Assembly (NCBI GenBank): GCA_035712345.1
Contig: DASTAY010000052.1
Location: 1 to 19,952 of the forward strand
Reading direction: 5' to 3'
Length of the DNA stretch: 19,952 nt
From: VRUE01 sp035712345
Lineage (GTDB): Bacteria; Actinomycetota; Thermoleophilia; Solirubrobacterales; 70-9
In this document: piece by piece, positions 12,668-19,417 of the stretch
Layout: every line of letters begins with the position of its first letter
Numbering within the stretch: position 1 is the stretch's first letter
Position numbers and translations under genes: made by a program
Notes under the pieces: model-generated
What the model saw: the letters and a program-made list of their open reading frames with translations, nothing else
The model's database searches: none
What the model was told of the DNA's origin: nothing

Positions 12668-13972
12668 TCAGCTCTTGCTCGCCCGCCCGCCCACCGAGCG
12701 CCGTTTCTTGCGCGGCCGCCCGCCCCGCACCGGCTTGGCGTCGGGCACGCTGCGCTTTGCCGCCTTCGGCCGCCCGGTCGTCTGCAACAGCTTCAGCGCC
12801 TGCACGTAGACGAGGTTCTTGTGCTTGCGGACGATGTCGGCGTCGCGCATCGCCTCGAGGAACTCGGCCGGCCCGTCGAATTCGTGGATCCGCACCCGCA
12901 CGCTGCCCAAGCCCTGGGCGACGTGGCTGTCCGAGCCGGCGCCGGGGACGATCCGGTACTTGCGGGCGAAGCGCTCGGCCTCCTCGTTGAAGGCGGTCAG
13001 CGCCACGCGCGGGTTGAAGACCTCGAGGATGTCGACCTCCTCGACGATGTCGAGCAGGTGCTCGTAGTCGGGCACCGAGTGGAAGCGGTCGAAGGGATGC
13101 GGGACGTAGACGAGCCCGTCCTGCGCGCGGATCGCGGCGATCGTCTCCGCCATCGTCATCCCCTTGGGGATCTTCTCCTCGAGGAAGAGGCCGATCACCT
13201 CGCCCTGCTCGGCGGTCTTCACCTCCTCGGCGACGATCACCTCGATGTCGCCCATCCGCTCGGCGATCCGGCGCGCCTCCAGCGCCCCGGAGACCTCGTT
13301 GTGGTCGGTGATCGCGATCGCGCCGAGGCCGCGGTCGCGCGCCGTCTCGAGCAGCACCTCGACCGGCGTCGCGCAGTCGGGCGAGTGGTCGGTGTGCATG
13401 TGCAGGTCGACCTCGATCAGCGGCCGCTCCGCGATCCGCGCCCGCACGTCGGGGTTGCCCGCCGGATCGTGCCGGCGCGCCAGCAGGCGGCGGTAGGTGG
13501 CTTCCAGCTCGGCGGCGACCGCCGCCCAGTCGCGACCCTCCCCGCCCGGCTCGACCAATTCGTACGGTCCCGGGAAGTAGCGCTCGAGCAGCGCGCTGGT
13601 CGCCGGCGAGGTCACGGTGCGGGCGTCGAGCCGGCCGAAGAAGATCTCGACCAGCGGTCGCGCCACCTGGGTCGAGAGCACCCGCTCCTGCGGCCTGTGG
13701 AAGGTGGCGACGTTGAGCGAGTAGGAATGACGCAGCGCCGCCGAGGAGACGCTCGGCGCGAACGGCTCGTGGACGTGGACGACGTCGAGCGAGCCGTCCC
13801 CGACGAGCCGCTTCACCGGGTCGCCCGAGGCGACCCGCAGCACACGGTGCCCGCGCCGCTCCAACTCGGTCGAGACGCGCTCGACGAACTCGTTGACCGG
13901 GTTGCGGGTGGCCCGCCGGTGGGGCGAGACCTGAGCTATCGAGAGCGGCGCGTCGGGCACTGGCGCAAGCAT
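12668..13972 (-). CDS. Chimera: PimA-like GT4 acceptor domain + PHP phosphoesterase
   Basis: 434 residues. Residues 9-143 match the N-terminal Rossmann domain of GT4 glycosyltransferases, closest in feel to PimA (D-V-V-H-V-H-E-P-F-A-P-S, then V-A-T-F-H, ending Y-E-L-V-E-P-G-G). The next segment, D-W-A-A-V-A-A-E-L-E-A-T-Y (148-160), looks like the C-terminal crossover helix of a GT4 enzyme, so the whole sugar-nucleotide-binding domain seems excised. Residues 186-400 are a PHP domain with metal-binding D-L-H-M-H-T-D-H (189-196), T-D-H-N (222-225), E250, P-H-P (291-293) and S-D-S-H (347-350). A Lys/Arg-rich tail follows. A hydrolytic role on an inositol- or sugar-phosphate is inference from the operon with ino1 and PI synthase; TrpH-like nuclease activity is the main alternative. 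GTG 13960 is another possible start. Confidence 0.85.
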   Translation of the reverse strand: MLAPVPDAPLSIAQVSPHRRATRNPVNEFVERVSTELERRGHRVLRVASGDPVKRLVGDGSLDVVHVHEPFAPSVSSAALRHSYSLNVATFHRPQERVLSTQVARPLVEIFFGRLDARTVTSPATSALLERYFPGPYELVEPGGEGRDWAAVAAELEATYRRLLARRHDPAGNPDVRARIAERPLIEVDLHMHTDHSPDCATPVEVLLETARDRGLGAIAITDHNEVSGALEARRIAERMGDIEVIVAEEVKTAEQGEVIGLFLEEKIPKGMTMAETIAAIRAQDGLVYVPHPFDRFHSVPDYEHLLDIVEEVDILEVFNPRVALTAFNEEAERFARKYRIVPGAGSDSHVAQGLGSVRVRIHEFDGPAEFLEAMRDADIVRKHKNLVYVQALKLLQTTGRPKAAKRSVPDAKPVRGGRPRKKRRSVGGRASKS

Positions 13973-13973
13973 A

Positions 13974-13996
13974 AGAGCCCGCCGGTGGCGGGCTCT
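13974..13996 (-). terminator. Strong hairpin between ino1 and the PimA/PHP gene
   Basis: AGAGCCCGCC (13974-13983), loop GGT and GGCGGGCTCT (13987-13996) form a perfect 10-bp GC-rich stem. It starts 2 bases after the ino1 stop and ends one base before the ATG of the next gene. The T-tract is minimal (TCTTATG), so full termination is doubtful. It could partly terminate ino1 mRNA, stabilise its 3' end, or hide the ribosome-binding site of the next gene. Confidence 0.55.
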
Positions 13997-13998
13997 GG

Positions 13999-15165
13999 CT
14001 AAGCCTTCGCCTCGGCCGGCGCCGCCGGCTTGGCCACGCCCTTGCCGCGCGCGTGCTCGGCGATGAACTCCTCGGTCTGCTCGCGCGCCTCGTCGTCGGG
14101 CCGCTGGCTGTGCGGCGACTTCATCAGGTAGCTGGACGGGCCGTCGAGCTGCCCGGCGATGCCGTTGTTCAGCGCCAGCTTGATGATCCGCACGGCGTCG
14201 ATCACGACGCCGGCCGAGTTGGGCGAGTCCCAGACCTCGAGCTTGAGCTCGACGTTGAGCGGCACGTCGCCGAACGATTTTCCCTCGAGGCGGATGTGCG
14301 CCCACTTGCGGTCGGTCAGCCAGGGGACGTAGTCGGAGGGGCCGACGTGGACGTCCTCGGCGGGCAGGTCGTGGCCCATGATCGAGGTGACCGCGTTGGT
14401 CTTCGAGATCTTCTTCGAGTCGAGCCGCTCGCGCTCGAGCATGTTGTAGAAGTCCATGTTGCCGCCGACGTTGAGCTGCGAGGTGCGCTCGACGCGCACG
14501 CCGCGATCGTGGAAGAGGCGGGCGAGCTGGCGGTGGACGATCGTTGCGCCGACCTGGGACTTGATGTCGTCTCCGATGATCGGCAGGCCGGCCTCTTCGA
14601 AGCGCTTGCCCCAGTAGTCCTCGCGGGCGATGAAGACCGGCAGGCAGTTGACGAAGCCGACGCCGGCGGCGAGCGCCTGCTCGACGTACCACTTGACCGC
14701 GTCCTCGGAGCCGACCGGCAGGTAGCAGACCAGCACGTCCGCCTTGCTCTGCTTGAGGATGCCGACGATGTCGGCGGTCTCGCCCGGCGCTTTGACGATC
14801 TTCTCCTTGAGGTACTTGCCGAGCCCGTCGTGGGTCATCCCGCGCTCGACCTTGACGCCCAGCTCGGGGACGTCGGCGAACTTGATCGTGTTGTTCTGCC
14901 CCGACCAGATCGCCTCGGAGAGGTCCTTGCCGACCTTCTCGGAGTCGATGTCGAAGGCGGCGACGAACTCGACGTCGCGGACGTGGTAGCCGCCGAGGTC
15001 GACGTGCATCAGGCCCGGGACTTCGTCGGCGGGGTCGGCGTCCTTGTAGTACTGGACACCCTGGATGAAGGAGTTGGCGCAGTTGCCGACGCCGACAATC
15101 GCGACGCGCACCTTCTCGTCCGTGCGGGCGGCGCCGTTGCCGCTTGCTCCGTTGGTCTCACTCAT
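13999..15165 (-). CDS. ino1: myo-Inositol-1-phosphate synthase
   Basis: 388 residues, the size of the actinobacterial/archaeal type. The NAD-binding start reads V-R-V-A-I-V-G-V-G-N-C-A-N-S. Conserved core blocks are V-C-Y-L-P-V-G-S-E, F-V-N-C-L-P-V-F-I, D-D-I-K-S-Q-V-G-A-T, L-N-V-G-G-N-M-D-F, S-I-M-G-H-D and L-E-V-W-D-S-P-N-S-A-G, including the catalytic Lys of the D-I-K-S block. It isomerises glucose-6-phosphate to inositol-1-phosphate in the cytoplasm with internal NAD redox cycling. The start is ATG 15165 (an in-frame TTG precedes it by one codon); AGGAAGGAA lies about 10 bases upstream. The upstream neighbour is PI(P) synthase, the user of its product. Confidence 0.96.
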   Translation of the reverse strand: MSETNGASGNGAARTDEKVRVAIVGVGNCANSFIQGVQYYKDADPADEVPGLMHVDLGGYHVRDVEFVAAFDIDSEKVGKDLSEAIWSGQNNTIKFADVPELGVKVERGMTHDGLGKYLKEKIVKAPGETADIVGILKQSKADVLVCYLPVGSEDAVKWYVEQALAAGVGFVNCLPVFIAREDYWGKRFEEAGLPIIGDDIKSQVGATIVHRQLARLFHDRGVRVERTSQLNVGGNMDFYNMLERERLDSKKISKTNAVTSIMGHDLPAEDVHVGPSDYVPWLTDRKWAHIRLEGKSFGDVPLNVELKLEVWDSPNSAGVVIDAVRIIKLALNNGIAGQLDGPSSYLMKSPHSQRPDDEAREQTEEFIAEHARGKGVAKPAAPAEAKA

Positions 15166-15227
15166 CAAGCTCTAGGTTCCTTCCTCGATCTGGCTGACTG
15201 GCAAAGCAAACCTGCGAGCGCGAGTGG

Positions 15228-15893
15228 TTACAGGCCCGGGGGCTCTGCGACGTCCTTGGAGAGCTGTCTCTTGACGTGCCATACGCGCTGGATCGTCGTG
15301 ACGATGGTCAGCGCCGCGATCACGTAGACCGCCGGGGCCAGGAGCTCGAAATCGGCGATCCCGGCGCCCTTGGCGAAGACCAAGCCGATGGAGAGTATGA
15401 CTACCCGCACGGGACGCGTGGCCAACCCCACCTTGCACTCGACCCCGAGCGCCTCGGCGCGCGCCCGCGTGTAGGAGACCATCAGCGAGCCGAGCACGGC
15501 GACGACGCACATCGCGGCGGCGAAGTCGTGGCCGGTCGCGGCGAAGTAGCCGGCCACCGCGGCGAGCACGATCCCCTCCTCGATCCGGTCCAGGGTCGAG
15601 TCGAGGAAGGCGCCGAAGAGGGTCCCCTTGCCCGACATGCGCGAGTAGCGCCCGTCGAGCGTGTCCATCACCGAGCCGAGGACGAAGGCGACGCCGGCGA
15701 GAAAGAAGAGGCGCTGGGTGACCAGCGCGGCGGCGATCAGGTTGCCGATCAGGCCGGCGATCGAGATCGCGTTCGGCGTCAGCCGGGACTCGATCAGACG
15801 GTCGCGCGCGTAGGCGCGGAGCTCCTGCCCGTTGCGGGCCTGGCGCCCATTGCGGCGGCTGCTCGGGGCGCTCGGCGGCGCCGGCGAATCCAT
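15228..15893 (-). CDS. pgsA: CDP-alcohol phosphatidyltransferase, probable phosphatidylinositol-phosphate synthase
   Basis: 221 residues with about six membrane segments. The CDP-alcohol phosphotransferase signature D-x2-D-G-x2-A-R-x8-G-x3-D-x3-D is present as D-T-L-D-G-R-Y-S-R...G-A-F-L-D-S-T-L-D, with Ser in place of the usual Ala. These Asp residues bind the metal and CDP-diacylglycerol. The position directly upstream of ino1 argues for inositol-1-phosphate as acceptor, giving phosphatidylinositol phosphate as in mycobacteria; phosphatidylglycerophosphate synthase is less likely but not excluded. The first ~25 residues are a polar, Pro/Ser/Arg-rich tail. It lies 33 bases after the PAP2 gene. 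Confidence 0.88.
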   Translation of the reverse strand: MDSPAPPSAPSSRRNGRQARNGQELRAYARDRLIESRLTPNAISIAGLIGNLIAAALVTQRLFFLAGVAFVLGSVMDTLDGRYSRMSGKGTLFGAFLDSTLDRIEEGIVLAAVAGYFAATGHDFAAAMCVVAVLGSLMVSYTRARAEALGVECKVGLATRPVRVVILSIGLVFAKGAGIADFELLAPAVYVIAALTIVTTIQRVWHVKRQLSKDVAEPPGL

Positions 15894-15926
15894 TGACGTG
15901 AGGCTAGCGGGAAACGAGGCGGCGGG

Positions 15927-16709
15927 CTAAGCCTCGATCTCCTGCGGCGAGAAGCGGCTTCGCCACGCCCAGGCCTCCGGGCGGGCGCGGGCCAGCAGCG
16001 ATTGGGCGATCAGCGCCGAGGCGACCGCGACCATCCAGCCGAGGCCGACGTCGAACCAGTAGTGGTTGCCGGTGACGATCACTACCCAGCCGATCAGCAG
16101 CGGCCAGGCGACCCAGAAGGCTTTCGGGATCCAGCTGCGGCAGACCTTGAAGCCGCTGCCGCCGATCATCAGGGCGAAGGCGCAGTGCATGCTCGGCACC
16201 GCAGCGTAGGGGTTGATGAAGATCTTCGCCAGGCTGGAGTCGTGGTTGACGTTGGAGAAGTCGACGATCGTGTCGACGAAGCCGTGTTCGGGGAACATCC
16301 GCGGCGGCGCGGTCGGGTAGAGCGTGTAGCCGAGCAGGGCGATCCCCATCGAGACGACGAACATGTTGCGGACGAAGTAGTAGGACTCGTTGCGGAAGAG
16401 GTAGAGCCAGACCAGGAAGCCGAGCGCGATCGAGAACTGGGCGTTGAGGTAGAGCTGGTTGGCGAGGTCGATCGTCCAGTGGGCGGGCAGGAAGAAGGCC
16501 TGCAGGCTGGGCTCGAACAGGGTGTGGATCGAGTTCTCCATGTCGATCACCTGCTGGCCGTGGGCGATCGCCTCCGAGCGCTGGCCGTCGGCGATCCCGC
16601 GGACGAGCTCGTAGGCGACGTCGACGCCGACCAGGATCGCCAGCTGCCGCCCCGCGTCGCCCCAGCCCTGGGGCAAGCGCGACCCGATCGCTGAAAGGGC
16701 ACGAGACAT
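15927..16709 (-). CDS. PAP2-superfamily membrane phosphatase/transferase (Aur1-like)
   Basis: 260 residues with about six hydrophobic segments. The PAP2 catalytic motifs are recognisable: P-T-A-P-P-R-M, the central A-V-P-S-M-H-C-A-F (catalytic-acid His), and T-G-N-H-Y-W-F-D-V (nucleophile His and its Asp partner). The P-T-x-P-P-R and P-S-M-H spacing is like inositol-phosphorylceramide synthase (Aur1)/PAP2_3 proteins rather than simple undecaprenyl-PP phosphatases. As first gene of the cluster with PI(P) synthase and ino1, it may dephosphorylate phosphatidylinositol phosphate to PI or transfer inositol phosphate between lipids; both are inference. The start ATG at 16709 has TACAAT 6 bases upstream, so the transcript may be leaderless. 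Confidence 0.87.
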   Translation of the reverse strand: MSRALSAIGSRLPQGWGDAGRQLAILVGVDVAYELVRGIADGQRSEAIAHGQQVIDMENSIHTLFEPSLQAFFLPAHWTIDLANQLYLNAQFSIALGFLVWLYLFRNESYYFVRNMFVVSMGIALLGYTLYPTAPPRMFPEHGFVDTIVDFSNVNHDSSLAKIFINPYAAVPSMHCAFALMIGGSGFKVCRSWIPKAFWVAWPLLIGWVVIVTGNHYWFDVGLGWMVAVASALIAQSLLARARPEAWAWRSRFSPQEIEA

Positions 16710-16715
16710 CGTCCA

Positions 16716-16738
16716 ATTGTAGTCGGGCGGTTAACGCC
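16716..16738 (-). promoter_or_regulatory. Promoter of the inositol-lipid operon, probably leaderless
   Basis: TACAAT (minus strand, plus coordinates 16716-16721) matches the sigma-70-type -10 box at 5 of 6 positions. Only 6 bases separate it from the PAP2 ATG, so transcription should begin at about the A of the ATG. At 17-bp spacing the -35 position reads TTTCGG (poor), which suggests activator dependence or an extended contact. Confidence 0.5.
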
Positions 16739-16754
16739 CCGAAACGGGCGGTTA
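16724..16754. promoter_or_regulatory. Direct repeat CGGGCGGTTA in the divergent promoter region
   Basis: CGGGCGGTTA occurs at 16724-16733 and 16745-16754, start-to-start 21 bases, two turns of the helix. The first copy lies in the spacer of the inositol-operon promoter and the second overlaps the -10 region of the endonuclease III gene. This is a good geometry for one regulator bound to a single DNA face and acting on both genes. Confidence 0.45.
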
Positions 16755-16758
16755 GGGT
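16753..16758 (+). promoter_or_regulatory. Candidate -10 box of the endonuclease III gene
   Basis: TAGGGT (TAnnnT pattern of actinobacteria) lies 8 bases before the ATG at 16767, again suggesting a leaderless transcript. No Shine-Dalgarno sequence precedes the ATG, which agrees. Confidence 0.4.
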
Positions 16759-16766
16759 CCCCGCCG

Positions 16767-17432
16767 ATGAGCTGGAAGCGGCCACGCAGACAACGGGTTC
16801 TGGCGATCAGGGACCGGCTGCGGGAGATGTACGGGCAGCCGGTCAACGATCCCCATGGCCATCCGATCGCCGAGCTGGTCAAGACGGTGCTCTCCCAGCA
16901 CACCAACGACCGCAACCGGGATCGCTCCTTCGCGCGGCTGCGCGAGCGCTATCCGTCCTGGGAGGCCGTGCGCGACGCGCCGGTGGAGGAGCTCGAGGAG
17001 GCGATCCGCCCGGGCGGGCTGGCGAAGCAGAAGGCGCCGCGGATCCAGGCGATCCTCGAGTGCCTCGGCGAGCACCCGGACCTCGACTGGACGAAGGACG
17101 CGCCGCGCGAGGAGTCGCTTGAGTTCCTGCTCTCGCTGCCCGGCGTCGGGCGCAAAACGGCGGCCTGCGTGCTGATCTTCACCTGGGACATCCCCGAGAT
17201 CCCGGTCGACGTCCACATCCACCGGGTCGGCGGCCGCCTCGGGCTCTTCCCCGAGAAGGCCTCCTTCGAGCGCGCCCACGACGAGATGCTGGCGGTCGTG
17301 CCGCCCGAGGACGCCTACGAGCTGCACATGAACCTGATCCGGCACGGCCGCGAGATCTGCCGTCCCAAGCCCCGTTGCGGGGAGTGCGCGCTGCGTCGCA
17401 TGTGTCCTTGGTACCGTGCGCGCGGCAAATGA
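16767..17432 (+). CDS. nth: Endonuclease III family DNA glycosylase/AP lyase (HhH-GPD, 4Fe-4S)
   Basis: 221 residues. The helix-hairpin-helix is L-L-S-L-P-G-V-G-R-K-T-A-A, with the catalytic Lys at about K130, followed by the catalytic Asp in P-V-D-V-H-I-H-R-V (D148). The C-terminal cluster is C198-x5-C204-x2-C207-x5-C213, close to the canonical C-x6-C-x2-C-x5-C. V-L-S-Q-H-T-N-D-R-N near residue 41 corresponds to the L-S-x-Q-T-x-D segment. It removes oxidised pyrimidines or related lesions and nicks the AP site; the changed Q-H-T-N-D context suggests a subfamily distinct from E. coli Nth. It is divergent from the inositol operon; cytochrome c follows after 19 bases. Confidence 0.9.
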   Translation: MSWKRPRRQRVLAIRDRLREMYGQPVNDPHGHPIAELVKTVLSQHTNDRNRDRSFARLRERYPSWEAVRDAPVEELEEAIRPGGLAKQKAPRIQAILECLGEHPDLDWTKDAPREESLEFLLSLPGVGRKTAACVLIFTWDIPEIPVDVHIHRVGGRLGLFPEKASFERAHDEMLAVVPPEDAYELHMNLIRHGREICRPKPRCGECALRRMCPWYRARGK

Positions 17433-17451
17433 GCGCGAAGCGGGCAAACCG

Positions 17452-17868
17452 ATGAGCAGGAAAACCTTCGTCGTCTTCGGGCTGGTGGTCGTCGTCCTGG
17501 CCGCCGTGATCCCCTGGCTCGTCTTCCGCGCGGACGGCGACGCGGCGAACGCCCGGCCGGTGGCAAGCGACCTGAAGGAAGGCCAGAGCCTCTTTCAGAC
17601 CAACTGCGGCACCTGCCACACGCTCTACGCCGCGGGAACCGACGGCAACTACGCACCGAACCTCGACGAACTTCTCGCCCCCTCGGGGGCGCCGGAAGGC
17701 CCCAACGCCGCCGACACGATCAAGGCGACCGAAGGCCGTGTCCTCAACGCGGTCGAAAACGGCGTCGACAGCAGCACCACCCCGGGCCGCATGCCCGCCG
17801 GCATCCTCAACTCGACGCAGGCCAAGCAGGTCGCCGCCTTCGTCGCCGCCACCGCCGGCGAGGGCTAA
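17452..17868 (+). CDS. Membrane-anchored class I cytochrome c
   Basis: 138 residues. After M-S-R-K comes a single hydrophobic anchor (residues about 5-25, T-F-V-V-F-G-L-V-V-V...), then an extracytoplasmic domain. Haem c attaches at C52-G-T-C55-H56; the axial Met is probably M114 in G-R-M-P-A-G-I-L. Size and layout fit small electron carriers working between the bc complex and the terminal oxidase. The ATG at 17452 is chosen because the in-frame upstream GTG (17416) overlaps the preceding gene and adds only polar residues before the anchor. The gene ends immediately before repeat copy 2. Confidence 0.9.
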   Translation: MSRKTFVVFGLVVVVLAAVIPWLVFRADGDAANARPVASDLKEGQSLFQTNCGTCHTLYAAGTDGNYAPNLDELLAPSGAPEGPNAADTIKATEGRVLNAVENGVDSSTTPGRMPAGILNSTQAKQVAAFVAATAGEG

Positions 17869-17988
17869 CGAAAAGCCATCCCGGTAGGGGTTCCACTTAA
17901 CTTTTTCGAAGATTTGGTTTGGGCTATCGCCCGAAGCAATCGACGAAAAAGTACAAGACGTTCCACCCCTACCGGGATGGCTTTTCGT
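17868..17988. repeat. Palindromic 111-bp element, copy 2 (inverted relative to copy 1)
   Basis: The outer arms (17868-17890 and 17966-17988) are perfect 23-bp inverted repeats, A-C-G-A4-G-CCATCCCGGTAGGGG. The inner stem is AACTTTTTCG/CGAAAAAGT and a small GGGC-TATC-GCCC hairpin (17921-17932) sits at the tip. GTTCCAC occurs at 17890-17896 and 17960-17966, 70 bases apart. Reverse-complemented, 17873-17983 aligns without gaps to 3984-4094 with about 20 differences. The outermost pairs change on both sides together (GG/CC in copy 1, AA/TT here), as expected if pairing is maintained. It lies between the cytochrome c stop and the stop of the secreted EEP gene. The A4/T4 flanks make it a credible bidirectional terminator. 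Confidence 0.82.
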
Positions 17989-17997
17989 GTGAGCTGG

Positions 17998-19224
17998 CTA
18001 ATGCACTCGGAACCTCAGGGCGCTGAAGAGGCCTGCGTGGTCTGAGTCCCAGAAGCCGTTTACCGGCTGCAGGCCGGTCACGGAGGAGTTGCGCAGCAGG
18101 ACTTCTTCGGGGTTGCGGGTCATGATGTGGTCGACCTGGTGGTCGAAGTCGGCTTCGCTGCCACCGGCTCCTTCGGCCAGGAGGCTGGAATTCAGGCAAC
18201 AGCCGAGCGGATCGTTCGTGCTGCGCTCGACCATGCCCGCTGCGAGCAGCGTTTCGTAAGCCAGCCGGTCCCCATCGGTGACCGTGTCGTCATCCGAGTT
18301 GAGGTCCCCGACCAGGATCACCGGCAGATCGCTCGTCGCCGGGCCTCCCGGCGCCACCAGCTGCGCTGCCTGCGCCGCGCGGATCATGCCGACCGCCGAC
18401 GGCGGCACCAAGCCCGCGGAGTCAAACGCCTCGAGGTGGGTGTTGACGAAGCGGAACGGGTGGCTGCCGCGCACCTTGGCGTCGGTGGCCGTCCAGCCGC
18501 GCGTCACCGGCACCGATCTGCCCAGGATCGGCACTTCCAGCAAGGTGGCGAAGTGACCGGCCTGGGCGTTCCAGGTCCGCACCCCCGCCCCGTGACGAGC
18601 GAGGATCACATCGCGCATCGTCAGCCGGCCGTTGACGTCGGCGCCAAAGGGCCCGGTCGCCGGATTGCCGTCTTCGTCGGCGGGCGCCTCGAAGTCGAAC
18701 TCGGGCTGGGAGATCACGGCTTCGTAGTTGGTCTTGCCTTTGTTGAGCTGGGCGAGCAGTTCCTGCAGGTAGTCGTAGCGGACCGTGGTCGCGCTCGGCC
18801 CCTTTTCGAGCACTTCGAAATTGACCGGCCCGGTGCGCCAGAGCGCCACCTCCTGCAGGCCGATCAGGTCGGGCTTCTTTTCGAGGATCTCGTGCGCCAG
18901 CCCCTCGGCCCGGACCGGAAAGTCGTTGGCGGTGACTTCGCGCAGGATCTGGCCGTTGGCGGCAACGAACGCTTCCAGGCTGGGGGCGCCGATCGCCGGC
19001 GCCAGGTCAGCGCCAAGGTAGAGGTTGCGGGTCATCGTGTCGAACGCCTTGCCCCGCCCGTGGAAGTCGCCGTGGCCGTGGTCCTTCCCGTGGCCTTGGT
19101 CTCTCCCGTGGGGGCCGAAGTCGTGGCCGTGGGCCGATGCCATTACGGGTAACAGCGCGAGGGCCAGGATTGCCGCGATCGCCGCGAGGAAGGTGCGGCG
19201 AGCCGGCGCGTGAGCGTGACTCAA
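17998..19224 (-). CDS. Secreted EEP-superfamily hydrolase with His/Gly-rich linker
   Basis: 408 residues from a TTG at 19224. A Sec-type signal peptide (residues 1 to about 31: R-R-T-F-L-A-A-I..., ending M-A-S-A) is followed by a His/Gly/Asp-rich stretch (about 32-60, many H-G-H and G-H-G-K-D units) that may bind metal, then the EEP domain. Landmarks: T-R-N-L-Y-L-G-A-D, L-I-G-L-Q-E-V-A-L-W (catalytic Glu), V-N-T-H-L-E-A, V-G-D-L-N-S-D, D-H-Q-V-D-H-I and D-S-D-H-A-G. It resembles extracellular DNase/sphingomyelinase-type phosphodiesterases; the substrate is open. The open frame extends to 19335, but AGGAGG six bases before the TTG and the signal peptide right after it decide the start. Confidence 0.87.
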   Translation of the reverse strand: MSHAHAPARRTFLAAIAAILALALLPVMASAHGHDFGPHGRDQGHGKDHGHGDFHGRGKAFDTMTRNLYLGADLAPAIGAPSLEAFVAANGQILREVTANDFPVRAEGLAHEILEKKPDLIGLQEVALWRTGPVNFEVLEKGPSATTVRYDYLQELLAQLNKGKTNYEAVISQPEFDFEAPADEDGNPATGPFGADVNGRLTMRDVILARHGAGVRTWNAQAGHFATLLEVPILGRSVPVTRGWTATDAKVRGSHPFRFVNTHLEAFDSAGLVPPSAVGMIRAAQAAQLVAPGGPATSDLPVILVGDLNSDDDTVTDGDRLAYETLLAAGMVERSTNDPLGCCLNSSLLAEGAGGSEADFDHQVDHIMTRNPEEVLLRNSSVTGLQPVNGFWDSDHAGLFSALRFRVH

Positions 19225-19230
19225 GGGATT

Positions 19231-19236
19231 CCTCCT
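19231..19236 (-). promoter_or_regulatory. Ribosome-binding site fixing the TTG start of the secreted hydrolase
   Basis: AGGAGG on the minus strand lies six bases upstream of the TTG at 19224. No comparable site precedes the more upstream in-frame ATG codons at 19317 and 19335. Confidence 0.7.
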
Positions 19237-19310
19237 CTTTCCGTGATTGGTCGAGACGCCTCCCCTGTGCCCGCCGTCACGGTGCGCAAAACCAATATAC
19301 GCAGATCGAT

Positions 19311-19350
19311 TTGACATCCTCTGGAAATCTGCCACACTGCCACTTAGATT
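19311..19350 (+). promoter_or_regulatory. Promoter/regulatory region of dnaK
   Basis: TTGACA, a perfect -35 consensus, is at 19311-19316; CACACT at 16-bp spacing is a weak -10. The alternative TTAGAT at 19344-19349 would pair with CTGGAA at 19321. CTGCCAC is repeated directly at 19329-19335 and 19337-19343, and AAATCT/AGATTT (19325-19330, 19346-19351) flank it as an inverted repeat. No CIRCE or complete HAIR (HspR) operator is seen. The 193-base gap also holds the upstream region of the divergent secreted hydrolase. Confidence 0.4.
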
Positions 19351-19417
19351 TTAGGAGTCCGCACGGCGGCTCTCAACCAGTTGTCGCAAAATCCCTGGAC
19401 CTGGAGGTACTCGCGAA

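Noticed and set aside
13973..14692. Upstream extension of the PimA/PHP frame
   Set aside because: It runs through ino1 in another frame and encodes an Arg-rich shadow sequence; the real domain begins right after 13972.
19218..19224. ACTCAAG, half of a HAIR (HspR) site before dnaK
   Set aside because: The second half CTTGAGT at 7-bp distance is absent, and the bases belong to the start codon region of the secreted hydrolase.
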